From Tolypeutes matacus (Eukaryota > Chordata > Mammalia > Cingulata > Chlamyphoridae): DNA of 64,000 nucleotides. The DNA lies in NCBI GenBank assembly GCA_026826555.1, contig JAKSZT010054583.1, forward strand, positions 1,614,832 to 1,678,831, in the 5' to 3' direction. Position 1 is the first letter of the stretch. Each line of letters begins with the position of its first letter. The notes below the pieces were generated by a model. It saw only the letters and a list, made by a program, of their open reading frames with translations. It was not told where the DNA came from and ran no database searches. Made by a program: the position numbers and the translations under genes. Shown piece by piece: positions 35,836-48,295 of the stretch.

Positions 35836-36150
35836 TCTGTACCAGCCATAGAACATCACTGTGTGCCAAGAAGTGTAGTAGGCTTGGGAATTGTCCTGAA
35901 TGGCACTGCAATGACAGAGGCCATTATATATCTCCGCAATGCCTGCAGAATTGTGTGGGAGCATGTAAACTACAATGGGAACTATGGTCCATGCTCAATG
36001 ACAATGCCCCAGGATGTGTTTATCAATTGCAATGAATGTGCCACACTAATGAAGGATGTTTATGTGGGAAGGTGCGGGATGTGTGGGGAGCAGGGCACAT
36101 GGGAATCCCTGTATTGTGTGTGTAACATTTGTGTAATCTAAGTATCTTTA
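35836..36150 (+). mobile_element. L1 3' UTR fragment next to the GXYLT1 promoter
   Basis: The sequence parallels 18100-18480 base for base in blocks: TGGCACTGCAATGACAGAGG, ATCAATTGCAATGAATGTGC, CACTAATGAAGGATG and TGTAACATTTGTGTAATCTA. It ends in a (TA)n tract at 36154-36171. A 102-codon frame covers it by chance. Confidence 0.65.
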
Positions 36151-36153
36151 AAA

Positions 36154-36171
36154 ATATATATATATATATAT
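36154..36171. repeat. (TA)n tract
   Basis: About nine TA units at the 3' edge of an L1 fragment, followed by a T run. A mixed (TG)n/(TA)n tract is at 18559-18580. Confidence 0.85.
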
Positions 36172-38289
36172 TTTTTTTAAATTGTAGGTTGTGGGGTGGG
36201 ATGGTGCATGCTTGTAAATAAGTGCAGTACAACAATACAGATATTCTGATATACCCTGTAAGTTTAGGGACACACACACAGAACAATTGATATGTGCGGC
36301 ATGGTCAAGGATCCATAGCAAAGGTAGCCCTGGAGTCTTGGGTGGGGTGATGCGGGTAATTCTTTCTGGCTGAGGGATCAGTGAAACAGACTGTTGCTTT
36401 CACCAGAACTGTGAGGATTTTGTTAGCAGCAGCTAAGTGAACACAAGAGAAAATATATGAATGATACAACTAGAAGTAGAAGGGGCCAGAGATTTGAGTT
36501 ACCTTGGTTAGTATACCAAGTCTGAACTTAAGCTGGCAGACAACGAGGAACCATTGAAGAGTTTTTAAGTAAGGAAGTAACATGATCACATTTTCATTTT
36601 ATAGAGTAGGTTCTGGCAGAAACCAGAAAAAAAGAGATGACATATTAGAAGCAGGAAACAGTTCCTCTGCCAAAAAGTGAAAAAAATGAGGCTTTATACA
36701 TACACAAACACAATTTCATGAAATTATGTTGTTAAATTATCCAATATGCAAATGCATTTGAGGCATTGAAGACTCTGGCCTTGAGAAACAAGGTGCGGAA
36801 TTGGTGTCTTAACAGTAGTAGCTCTTTATCTGGAATTGTAACTTTACACTACGAAGTCGTGGCTCTGTAACCACGGGAGTCACTATATAAATTTAAGCCA
36901 GTTTCCTGATCTAAAAGGATTAAATATCTTACTAATGAAAACTAGCATACTATCAGGTTGTGTAAATAAAAACATACATTTATTCATTCAGTAAACATTT
37001 ATTGAACATATTCCACATGCCAGGTTAAGAGGCTAGATGGAGAGTATTCCAAAATAAAGGTGTGTAGTGCTCTCGAAGGGGAGACAGGCAAAAAAAAAGA
37101 GAAGACTAAGTCATTTCTTCCACTCTACCTTACAATTCTCAGAGAAATGAAGATAAACTTAACAAGATACAGAAAATGATGATAAAATCATTTATAAGAA
37201 TGAAAAATAGTTTCTGAGAAAGTTGCAGAATATGGTACCAAGAAACTAGAGTAAAAGCTAGTACTCAGATAAAGGATTTTAATTTAAAAGATGCTAACTA
37301 TAATTGTTCTCTATTCCAACAATAAAAAAGTCTAAAAGGAGTGAAAATAAAGAGTAATTTATTGACCCACAGATTGTTAAAATTCTGGAATGGCACAAAG
37401 GGAAGACAGGCAGTTTTCATTTCTGCAACAATTTATGGAAAGAGGGTGTCTGGAAGAATAGTCATTCATTCACTTGACATCAAGGTTCTGGACCATCCTC
37501 ATCTCTTTAAGGTTCCTTTTAATTCTGAAATTAAAAAGGAGATTGTTGAAAAAAGTTTATAAGGCCTACCAAAATAGAAATGATTTTTTTATTGCTTACA
37601 GTCTTAACTAGTTATCTTGGAGTATTAAGAGTTCTGTGCATGCTAACATCCCCTTCTGATCATTTACCATATCTCACATTGTAATTTGATATTCCTAAAA
37701 ATTAATGTTAAATGATTAAAATATCTCAGTGTCCTAATAATTGGGCTTTTCTTTCATTTACTGTGTGCATATACTTATGTATGTAATTCTAAACTTATTT
37801 TTTCCTCTTTACAACAGCCTCTTAATTCCTTTGGTCAGATAAGCCAAAACGCAAACAACAGACTGTTTATATCCAAATTTTTCATCAATGTTTATTTACT
37901 CTTCACCCTATCAAAAAGGTAAATTTAGGTGGAGGAAAATAAAGAGTAACAATATCATTATTTCAATTATGGAGATTGAGATCTCTTCCATGATCTAGAA
38001 AATTCTCGGATTCAGGATAAACCAAATCTTAAATTTAAAAGGTTAATCTTGATTTTTCTTTATCAAAGATTTTGGATATATAATAGACATTCAGTTAATA
38101 GGTATTTTAAATTTAATAGGTCTTCTTTAAATCACTCTAGAGCTAATTTGGGGTCCTTCTCAGCATTTCCTTCCCACTAGTAGTCTAGCTTTGAGTACTA
38201 GATTGTTTAAAAAAAAAAAAAAAGAGATCACATGAAAAATAGGTAAATTCTATGCCCATTCAGAGTGAAGTTCAAAAACTTTTATATAA

Positions 38290-38485
38290 CTTCCATTTGA
38301 TAAAAGTCTGTGTATAACCTAACTTAATCCTTATGATAATCCTATGAAGTTTTTCTGTTCTTTTACAGAAAAAAAACGAAATTCAGAGAACTTCATTAAC
38401 TTGTCCAAGATTCAAATTTAAACTTGTCCAAGATTAAAAGTCCAAGATTCAAATCTTTGAGGAACCAGAGCTCCTGTTTGTTTTT
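38290..38485 (+). repeat. MIR-like fragment with internal short duplication
   Basis: The string CTTATGATAATCCTATGAAG, a TTTTACAG run and ACCAGAGCTCCTG give a MIR pattern. Within it TTGTCCAAGATTCAAATTT is followed by further copies of TCCAAGATT(C/A)AAA, a triplicated segment near 38401-38455. Confidence 0.5.
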
Positions 38486-40779
38486 TCCATTACACTATGC
38501 TATTTCACTAGGAACTTATATTAAACTGAATGATGCAAATTAGAAGTAAAACCAGAAAAGAAGAAATCAATATTAAATGAAAACCTTAGATTGGCAGTGG
38601 AGATTAAAAGAAATAAAATTTACAATCAGAAAATATGTCAGATTAGTTGCATAGCACAAAGAATCAGAAACTCAGACCAAAAATTAGAATTATTCTCTCT
38701 TCCAGTTGGCCCCTAGTAAAATTTCTCCATTTTCCATAGTATATTCTAAGATAACTTATTGGACTGGAGGAAAAGTTAGAAAATGATACTGTTAGTTTGA
38801 ACAACAAAAAAGTATTTAAGTATCCATTCAGACCATTAAATGTGTAAAAAGTGTCAAACAGTAGGATTGACCAGTACAATGATTCTCTTCATTCTCAAAA
38901 TATTCAGCTATAACCCACAAGATTTTAAAAAGAGGCAGTGGAAAACCAAGGCTAATTATGGACATGTTAGCTACTATATGATCTCAGAATTTAACTGCAT
39001 TTCTAGCCACAAGGGAGCAAAAGAATGCAGATGGCAAGGTGGAGAAGGAAAATAAGTAATATACTATCAACTTCCCTGTATTTCTTCCTCGTTCAATCTT
39101 CAGGAACCCTCCATTCCCATTTGTACACTAGATTAACATCTAATATTTAAAAATTAGTGTCAGTAAAATAAAAGGCTAGATTTGCAGGGAAATTTAGTCA
39201 TGGGGAAAATGAAAATCAAAACACCCATGCACAAATTCTCTCAAAAACCTGCCATCAATCAGGACTCACAATTATAAAAAGGCTTTCCTGACCCCAGGTT
39301 CCCCAAAATTGAAGGCTAAAAAAATTGAAGGCTGGACTTCAGAAGTCCAGTGCTTAGCTGAAAACCAAATTCAGAATCATTACTCCACATTCCTTTCTAT
39401 ATAGAATTTACATCACTTGGCAGTTCCAATGTCATGTTTAGTTTTGGTTGTTTTTTTTAATTTTGACAATTCTACAATTTATTTTTAATAAAGTCAAAAT
39501 TATTTTTATCTGTGTTGAAAACATAAGCTTTTTTATTTTTCATCAAAGATCAAAAATTACCTCTTGGGCCTACCACCAGATCACTGTTCTTTTCTTCCCT
39601 ACAGTAGATGCAGAAGATTCATCCTACTCTCCTTTTTTAAAAAGGCTTTTACCAGCCATTTTGCTTGTCCTTTGGTATTCTTCTTCTTCCAAACTAGTTA
39701 ATAGTCTTCCAACTCTTGCCATCCTTGCTGATTCCAAAAGTAAACACAGGCTCATTTCATTGCTGCAATTAATTACTATGAATTAAAAGAGATAATGAAA
39801 ATAACACACATGACAAAGCTGCTAAGTTAATAAATCTTGGTTCTTGCTTAGCTTCTAAATTCTCTTGTTAAAGGAATTATTGGAAAATGAAGATGTGAGT
39901 GTATTTTTCATCCAAATTCCCTATTTGAGTCAGCAAATCTAACCCTAGAAGTAATCTCATGATCTGCCAGGACTCATAGGGTATCATTTCTGCCTCAAAA
40001 GAATTCCATTGGGGAGGAACCCATTATACTGGGTCCTTGCCCCCAAAGTTCTCCTTAATGCTCATCCTCACACCTTGAAATAAATCAGTTTTTTTTAGAT
40101 TAAAAAATATACATATAACTATGTAGCCTTATTTAAACAAGGTATTTAAGGCAACATTAAACACAAGGAAAACATAGATAAAAATCGGGATATGGAAGAA
40201 TACAGATAGAAGATCAAGAATAAAAAGTTATAATATAGACACACAGGTCATAGAGTCCTACACAATTAAAATTGAGCCCAAAAATTGGCTGAGATTTCTC
40301 ATCACTAAAGCAATAACTGAGGACAATCAATTAATGATTTGCACTGTCCATAGGGAAAAGCCAAATTGGTTTCTCTGTTGAAGTAAAGCTGTTCCTAAAA
40401 CAGGTCTGAACAAAATGTCTCATTTGGATCTCCAAAGGGACACTAAGTGATGTAACATACTGTTTCCTCGACATCGTCACAAAAAAAGCAACACCAGACC
40501 TCATTTCTTGGCTTTAAAAATATATAGGAAATTCATGTCACATTACATGACTTAAATCCTTAAACTTGAAAATTTAAGCTAGAGTAATCATTTGGTACCT
40601 GGCCAAAACTACTGGTGACACCTGACATTGTCATGTGTAGTATCAAGATCAGGTGTTAACATTTTCATTGTGGACATGGAGTGCATGCCTAGGCCTTACC
40701 TGAGTTTCTAAAAACAAAAGGGGGGCAAGCACTCTTTTCTCTGCTACATTTGTATCTTAAACATATTTATACTACTGCA

Positions 40780-40930
40780 GTGATCACATAATTATTTATT
40801 TACAGACTTTTCCTCTTAAGTTATGAGTTTCTGGAGGGTAGGGCCCACATATTTGTCCTCTTTGTAACCAAGCCCTAGTAGGGTGCCTGATACACAAAAG
40901 ATACTCAATGTGTTCCTTGAATTGAATAAT
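40780..40930 (+). repeat. L2-like 3' end fragment
   Basis: TGGAGGGTAGGGCCCACAT, GGGTGCCTGATACACAAAAG and ATACTCAATGTGTTCCTTGA follow the L2 3' end order. Confidence 0.55.
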
Positions 40931-42779
40931 GTTGATGTAAAGAAAACCTAAATCAGGTAAATTATATTAATGTAAAGCAAACCTAGAACAGAAAAATTAC
41001 TACAGTCTACAACTCACAATGATGAAAAAAACTATTCAGAACATGAAGCCTGTCCCAGAACAATGAAACCTTCCAGAGCTCTACTTGATTTTTTTTCTCT
41101 AGAAACATCTGGTCCTACCATAGCATTTCATATACTCCAAAAACTGGCCCATTCCATAAAGGCAGGAATGTCTGCACTGGTTAAATACAAAATCCAATCA
41201 ATACATTATAAATATAACATTTAAATTATCAGGGCTAGTGGAGTTGTGCATTCTGGACAATGTAATGTTTATCTAATTCAAGGTAAAAAAACTTCTCTAT
41301 GACAGTTTCTGAAAGAAATTAGTTTTGATGAAAATTGTTCTGAAGTATTAATCATATTGCTGCCCTGCTACAGTTTACTAAAACACAACTTGATCTTTAA
41401 TTAATGACTGAGCTATTAAGATTTATCTTGCATGTTTTAAAAAATGTCATCAGGGTCTACGTTCCATTTGTTCTCTTCTTTCCTAATGATTTTTCTCTAT
41501 CAACTGGATTATATCACAATGCTCCCATTTCTCATTTTTGACATAATTTCCTTTTTCCCTCCTCCTCTTCCCTCATTTTCTTTTTTCCCTTCTTTGCCTT
41601 TGATGTTATTGGCACTTATTTATCATCGCCCTCAATAACTAGTAAAAGGCATTCTTTTCCTCTGCTTTCACAAAATGAACAGTCACATTCTGTATTCTGT
41701 ACCTTCACTGTCTTTTGATTCTGCTCAACTATTTTTGGAACTAATGACTTTTCTGCACTTCAGTTTTCTCCGTTGGTTGTCTCAGGCAATTAAAGGCGGA
41801 AGGGGTGTCAAAAGTCAAAACAAAGCATTATTTTATGGTTATCCTTTCTTTACACACACACTCTTCTGTTTACATTTCATTTTCAAAGTACTGTACAGTA
41901 CAGAAATTTCTATCAAAGACTTAGAAAATAGCTCAGTTCCTATATCAGGTCTTTCAAAGGTTCTGGAATAGATGTTACAAACCAAGATTAAAAAGTAAAA
42001 TAAGGACTTTGGTGAGAACAAAAACTCCTTGACCATTCACCATTAATACATATAATATGCAAGAAACTACATTCTTTTAGGCAATAAGGATTTTAATCTA
42101 AAGGAAAGCTAATATGTTACCTTAGAAAACTGAGGTTTTTCTTTTTTTGTTTGTTTGTTTCACCTGTCTACTATCATCATTATAATTTAAGGAAAGCATT
42201 TAATAAAAATAAAACTTTTAAGCTAAACCAACTATTTCTATTGTATGATACAAAAGGTAAGAATATGTATTCTTGCATGCCTCAAATTATAGCTTTACTC
42301 TTACTTATATCAAAATAAGTAGTAAACTCTGAAAAACATCCAAATTTTTTTTTGTATGGAATTTGGTTAAAAGAATAAACAGTTAAAACGACAGGATAAA
42401 TTCATGAAACAGAGCTAAAAGTGTAACCCTAGCCCAGGCTCTGAATCTTTTTGCATATTTTAACATTAGGTCTAAGTATGTATGGAATTTGGGTCTGTTT
42501 TCCTGGGGGAAGTGTAGTTGAGGTAAAGTGAAATGAAGGCAGGTGAAGATAATTTTGATTAATGATAGGAAAACAAGATTTCAAACTAGTTAGTTCATTT
42601 TTCCTGTCTAATTATAGGATAGCTGGTCTGGGATCAGAGAGAACATCTGATGCAGAAAATTCAGTGCAAACTAATTAATAAAACACTATTCCTTTAGGTT
42701 ATCAAGAGGGCATGGAAATTTTTGCTACAAAAACACTTTCTATTTCTGTAATGGGATTTTACCTGTAATGACAGTAAAG

Positions 42780-42990
42780 GCTCATATTTACTGAGCATCC
42801 AGTATGTGTTGAGCAATTCTTAAGAATTTTACATGGATTGATATTTAGTCCTCCCAATAACACTACAAGTTAAGTATGATTATCGTTGTCCATTTTATAG
42901 ATGGGAAATAAGCTTGAGTAATTTACTCAAGTTCTATAGCAGAGATTCAAACCCCAGATGTCAGTTAGCAATCTTAATCTTTATGCTATA
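42780..42990 (+). repeat. MIR-like fragment
   Basis: TACTGAGCATCCAGTATGTG, TTAGTCCTCCCAATAACACT and CCATTTTATAGATGGGAAAT, then AGATTCAAACCCCAG, give a nearly full MIR layout. Confidence 0.65.
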
Positions 42991-43800
42991 CTGTCTTACC
43001 CCTAGAGAAAGATGAGTATGCTCCATTCAGGTAAAATCCCATTTTCTGTCAAATGTTTCTCTCTCTGGCAATACATTTAAAATACTAAAGTATTCAATCA
43101 TAATCAGCAGACACAGTGCCTTCAAAGCATAGTTTTGACATAAAAATTAGAATATTTTCCCTATTACAATTAATATTTGTAATTTTTACTATCTCCAAAA
43201 ATAAATAAAACATTTGAAATGTGAAAGAGAATAAAATAAAACAAAAAATTTCATGTTTTAAAAGAATGTAACTTAACCAGTTACATATTCCATTGAAAGT
43301 ATCTTATAATAAAACACAAATTTTAATTTTTCATTTAATAACACTAAAGAATGAGGTATATAAATGTTTTAATCACAGACTTTTACTATATGCAATTAAT
43401 TGTATTTCACAACTAGCATCTTACAAAAAAGACAGTACCATTATGCCTGTAGAAAGTACTGCAATTAAACAGGAAATTACATTACCATGTGAAACCACCA
43501 AATACCACAACTGTCAGGGTCTACAGTTTTTGTTGTTTTTGGTTTTTGGTTTTTTTTTCCTTCAAATGCTATCACGATGTCTTTTATGTGATATTTTGTA
43601 TCCAAGTTATACTTTTAAAGTGCATTTACATTTTAGAAGTCTCCTATAGATGGACAGATATTAAGCAAATGGCTAAGAAAAAGCAGGAGACCCTAAGAGA
43701 ATTTAAGCAGCACTATGTGGTTTCTAGACTGGATTTTTAAATACAACATAAAACACATTAGTTTTAAACAAAAATGCAAAATCTTAATTCATAAAAATAT

Positions 43801-44947
43801 TTTATTGGTAATTTTACATAACAGTGAGTGGGGGCTGTAAATACTTTTATTTCAGGATACTGATAATGCATAAACTGACAGTTGTATCTGAAAACGGCAC
43901 TATGATTTTTCATAAGGATTGTTATATTTAATAAGAGGCCAATTAAACTGATTTAAGATTAGTTATTTCACGGTTCTGTGCAACAGTCTGTATTCCCATT
44001 ATTGTATTAATTAGATTCATAATTCCATGAATCCTGAATAATTTGGGGGCAAGGAAACAGTGATAAAACTATCGTTAAATTAAAGCTTTTCCAAAATTGC
44101 AGCTTTCAAAATATAGCAGGTTACTTTTCTCTTCTGTTTTTACCAAATGCTTATAATTATTTGAATTTTAATGTTTTATAATAATACAGAAAATACCAGT
44201 GTTCAATGACAATAGCACTAAACCTGAATTATAAAGCTAAATAATCAATGTTTTTTTACTAGTCTGCTAGTAAACATTACAATAAATGAATGTCTTAAAA
44301 AATGAACACAAAAAAAGAAAAGAAAAGAAAAAAACGAATAAAACCAGAAACATAATTCAGGAACAATAATTTAGTAAAATGTGTCCAAAACATTGGCAAA
44401 GATTCATACAAATTCTTTATTTAATAACAATTTTCTATTTAACCACACCAAGTACCAGCAGGTGTATTTAAGAGAATAACAATTAAGAAAATCCTGTTGC
44501 AGCAATAACTGATTAAGCTGATCTTTGACTTGTATACATATAACTATTTGTTTCACAATTCTCAAGTAATACATATTTAGGCAGCTTGAACTATGTTATA
44601 AAAATTTTAATTCGTTACATGCCAATAGTAGAGAATTCAAGAATTATGTGTTAGAATTCACTAAACTAAAAGTGAAAACAGACTTACCAATAACACTGCA
44701 TAATGAATAATTCAACCACATTTTCATGGCACCTTTAACTGTAGAGACCAAAATGTTAAATCTAGAAATGTCTGGTAGGCGTAGACTACAATAAAATCTA
44801 ATAACTTCTAACAAATTTCTATTTTATGTAAAACTCAAATTATGGATTGTGCATGAATGTTTGTCATGAAAATGTGGTACTTCTTGGCATAATCTGTGTA
44901 TTTGCATGGTACGACAGAAGTGACTAAGAAATTGGAGAAAATAAGCT
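43801..44947 (-). other. YAF2: Probable YAF2 3' UTR
   Basis: The AT-rich sequence directly downstream of the YAF2 stop has no large repeat insertion, unlike nearby DNA. On the minus strand AATAAA hexamers occur at 44421-44416, 43851-43846 and 43806-43801. Any of these could end the transcript, and the real end could lie still further left. The boundary given is inferred from the last of them. Confidence 0.5.
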
Positions 44948-45185
44948 TCAATGAGATTCTCCATTCAATGATGAGGCTTCTCCTCTGGGTGAAGATGACC
45001 TGGACATTCCCCGCTCTGTATTATCAGAGCTAGAACCACTCTGACTGTGTTGATCTGCAGAAGCAGCACTAGATGCAGGTGGTGACTTTGTTTTCTCCTT
45101 AAAGTCTGTAATAATGACTGTCAGATCGCCAACGGTAACTTCCAAATGCTGAGCACTACTCCGATCCACATTTTTCAATCTTGGC
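44948..45185 (-). CDS. YAF2: YAF2 last coding exon (YY1-associated factor 2, C-terminus)
   Basis: YAF2, with its paralogue RYBP, is a subunit of variant Polycomb repressive complex 1. It binds RING1A/B through its C-terminal part and also contacts YY1. This exon starts after the acceptor gtgtttag, completing Arg with the AG of the previous exon. It encodes [20 protein letters not shown], then [11 protein letters not shown] (the beta-hairpin region that engages RING1B in this family), a Ser-rich tail and the end SLNGESH followed by TGA at 44948-44950. The residues appear identical to the recalled human protein. The intron before it is short (about 780 bp). The apparent Met upstream of RPRLKN in the open frame is intronic. 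Confidence 0.95.
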
Positions 45186-45967
45186 CTAAACACAAAAGAT
45201 GATAAAATTTTAAGCTAGCTTTTCCCTCTACCAAATTTGCATATAATGAATGATAAATTAGGTAAAAGTAACAAAATGAATACAGCTATGTTTAAAGCTC
45301 TAGATTCATGTATAACTAACCACAAAAATATAATTTTTCCCAATCATTAACACTGATCATCTCATCACTCATGAACCTTCTTCAATGTGACAAAAAATTG
45401 ATACCTTGGAAGTACTGGACTCTTAATTGTGCAGTTATAGCAAACTGATAATTTTGCACACAGCTTCTCAGTTTTATTAAAATAAAATTTAGAACAGCAA
45501 TAGAACAGGTGCACCACAGAGGACAAAAGAAAGATAATAGAAGCTAAGGTTGAGCTATATACAGGTCTGTTACTCCACTTGTGTGCACTGATATGGGTAT
45601 CGTGATTGTCTGTTCAGACTGGATGCATGACCATTTTAATTGGTTAAAGCTCATACAAATATCTGTTACATATTTTTGAATATCACTCCAGGCATTATGA
45701 ATTAAAAAAAGATAGCTCCAGCACTAATGTCTTTTGGTCTAATAATAAAAAAAAAAAGTATCCTCACATTTAAGCTTATAAATGGCCTCTGTGTTTAATA
45801 TCTAATATACTTTTCAGCCTCAGAAAAAAACTTTCATGATACTTTATAATAAAGGAAATGAAATATTTTACTTCTGATTTGTATATGAGTATATAAATGG
45901 TAAAAGAGAATGTTAAATGGTTAATTTTATTATTTCAAAAATACCATAAAACACTCTTCAAATTTAC

Positions 45968-46120
45968 CTGGTTTTCTTATGGCTGTTCTTTTTGCTAGTT
46001 GTTTCCTTTTCACTTTTTTCTTTTTCTACTTTATCTTTTTTCTCTTTCTTTGACTGTGTAGGGGGCACAAACTGCTGAGTAACCTGCTGTGCAACCAACT
46101 GGGAGACAGGTCGAGGTTTC
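45968..46120 (-). CDS. YAF2: YAF2 penultimate coding exon
   Basis: The exon encodes KPRPVSQLVAQQVTQQFVPP, then TQSKKEKKDKVEKEKSEKET and TSKKNSHKKT, a lysine-rich basic linker between the N-terminal RanBP2-type zinc finger and the C-terminal RING1-binding region. The acceptor is gcacacag followed by GAAACC and the donor is CACCAG-type AACCAG followed by GTAAAT. The frame is G + 50 codons + AG, joining the last exon as Arg. It is identical to the recalled human sequence across the exon. It carries no start codon, so it cannot be found as an independent reading frame. The zinc-finger exons should lie to the right, beyond the window. Confidence 0.95.
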
Positions 46121-47419
46121 CTGTGTGCATGTTAAAAAAAAGTTTTTATTATTAGAAATTAAAAATATGTTCTTTATGAGAATAGCTGATATTATGGGAA
46201 AATAGATATATTTATTTCAAGTAAAAAATTCCTCATATGTAAGGTCAATCAGATAAACAATTTAGCAGATAAATATATATTACTGTCTTTCCTGTTATAA
46301 CAGAAATAGAACAAACTATGATAAGAGTTAAAATTTATAGCCCAAGATACATGGTCAAACCATTAGAATATCTGTTAGATAAATCAACATGAGAAATTAT
46401 TAAAAATGTATATCAAACAATGCTCATAGGGAAACATGTATAAACATGTGTTGCCCTGCCACCTCCAACACAATACTAACTTCAAACATGGAATTTAAAA
46501 ATTGAAAATTTATACTGAAATAACATTTAACTCATCCCTCCTCCTACAGAGAAATAAATATCTATTTGTTTCATTTTACCACCTTTCATTTATTCATTTA
46601 ATACATATTTATTGAGTTTCAAAATTTCTCAATCCTTACTGCTCAAATCCTTGAAGTTCTTTCTCTCTCTAACCACAATTTTTGACCTTGGAGACCTGCC
46701 CAGTCCTTTGACACTTGCCTACTTACTCACTTGTTCATTGAAAAAATTTGAGATCCTAATACAGTAACTGCACCAGAATACCCGAAACTGCCTGGTTTCA
46801 ACCTCTGGTGCTAGTACAAGCTGTCGCTCACTGTACTGACCCAGAAAGTCAAGAACCCCTCTAGCTCTACGGTGGAATTTGGGCAGCTGATGTCAAGAAT
46901 CAAAGTAAATAATCTTTAATGCCTTGAAGGGAGAGAAAAAGGGGACTAGCGGATGTGGCAGGGGAAGGAGGGAGAAAATGAGAGATAAAAATAACTTTTA
47001 ACAGATGGTCTACAAGCAATGGTAACTTTATTGCCTTCAGAATCGTAGCCCTATTTTAATTAGTAAAATTTTTTAAAATCTATTTTTGTTTCTGTTCCTC
47101 TAGAGCAAGCCAAAATAGAAAATAAGGAAAAAATATTAAGCAATAGAAGATTCAGTGCTGCATGGCTGGGAGGAAACAGGAAACATGGTATGTAAAACAT
47201 GGACAATGAATTTTTTAAGACATACAGAGTCTGCAGTACTGGAAGGATTCCAAGAAGGATGTCAAATACACAGTTTAAAAAGTGGGACTGACACAAACAG
47301 GGTTAGAGATGTAGATTAAGAATTACACAAATGGAAATGATACTAGAAGGTAATTAATAGCAAAGCTTGTTAAGGAAATGGTCTTTAAAAAAAGAAAAAG
47401 ATTAAGACAGGATTAAGGA

Positions 47420-47590
47420 TTAAGGCAGTTCTCAAATTTAAAGGTTCATCAGAATCACCTGGAGGGCTTATTTAGCTCACTAAGCCCTGCCTCCCAGAGT
47501 TTGGAATTTTGTAGGCCTATGGGTGGAGCCCAAGAATTTGTGTTTCTTACAAGTTTTCAGGTTATGCTGAAGCCTCTCTTCCAGAGGCTT
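47420..47590 (+). mobile_element. MER5A-like (hAT) fragment
   Basis: GCAGTTCTCAAATTTAAAGG, TCAGAATCACCTGGAGGGCT and CCCAAGAATTTGTGTTTCTT are typical MER5A strings in plus orientation. Confidence 0.6.
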
Positions 47591-47924
47591 GAAAAGAAGC
47601 TTGAAGAAGTACAATATTATTTGGTGAATATTGGTATTACTGTAGCATAAAGTGTGAGATAGAGATCAGGGACTGGCACAGAAATGACAAAAATCAAGGC
47701 TGGATAGATATTAAGGGGACAGATAATGAAAAGCTAAAAGATCAATTTACCCTTATATGCTGGGAGGCCACTGAAGAAATTCAGACTTGAATTTTACAAA
47801 GATAACTGGCAGCAGCCTGAGGGGGAAAAAATACTACAGTCAGGAAGCTGTCTGCAGAAAACTACTTTACTAGAATTGGCTTAACAGGGAGTTAAGGCTT
47901 AACATGTACAGAGCTCCTATCTGA

Positions 47925-48295
47925 AACAATGGAAATGTTTTGGTAATGGATGGTGGTGATGGTAGCACAATACTGTGCATATAATTAACAGCAGTACTGA
48001 AATATATATATGAATGTGGTTAAAAGGGGAACTGTTAGATGGTATATATAGTAATAGAATAAAAATATTTTTTAAAAAACTCCATGGAACTCTACTTCAC
48101 AAACAAGTGAATCCTAAGTTAAATCATGGACTAAGAGTACTAATAGTACAATTATAAAAATGTGCTTTTATCAATTGTAACAAATGTACCACAATAATAC
48201 AAGATGTTAATAATAGGGCAGTATATGGGAATCCTGTATTTTATGCACGATTGTTCTGTAAACCCACAACTTCTCTAATAAAAAAAAAAAAAAAA
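47925..48295 (+). mobile_element. L1 3' end with poly(A)
   Basis: It carries AATGGATGGTGGTGATGGTA, CAATTGTAACAAATGTACCA, AATAATAGGGCAGTATATGG and the terminal TTCTCTAATAAAAAAA. The end is the same as that of the L1 at 32645. Confidence 0.75.

Larger units (their letters stand above)
35581..43800. other. GXYLT1-YAF2 intergenic interval
   Basis: About 8 kb lies between the GXYLT1 promoter and the presumed YAF2 3' end. It holds an L1 3' end (35836-36150), MIR/L2 relics and AT-rich sequence. I see no exon. The frames at 37341-37562 and 39448-39786 show no recognisable domain or splice context and are probably chance. A YAF2 transcript with a longer 3' UTR could extend into the right part. Confidence 0.7.

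Noticed and set aside
35833..36141. 102-codon plus-strand frame next to the GXYLT1 promoter, possible divergent gene
   Set aside because: The sequence aligns with L1 3' UTR copies at 18100-18480, so it is not a divergent transcript exon.
37341..37562. 73-codon plus-strand frame in the intergenic interval
   Set aside because: No recognisable motif, no splice context and no codon bias evident.
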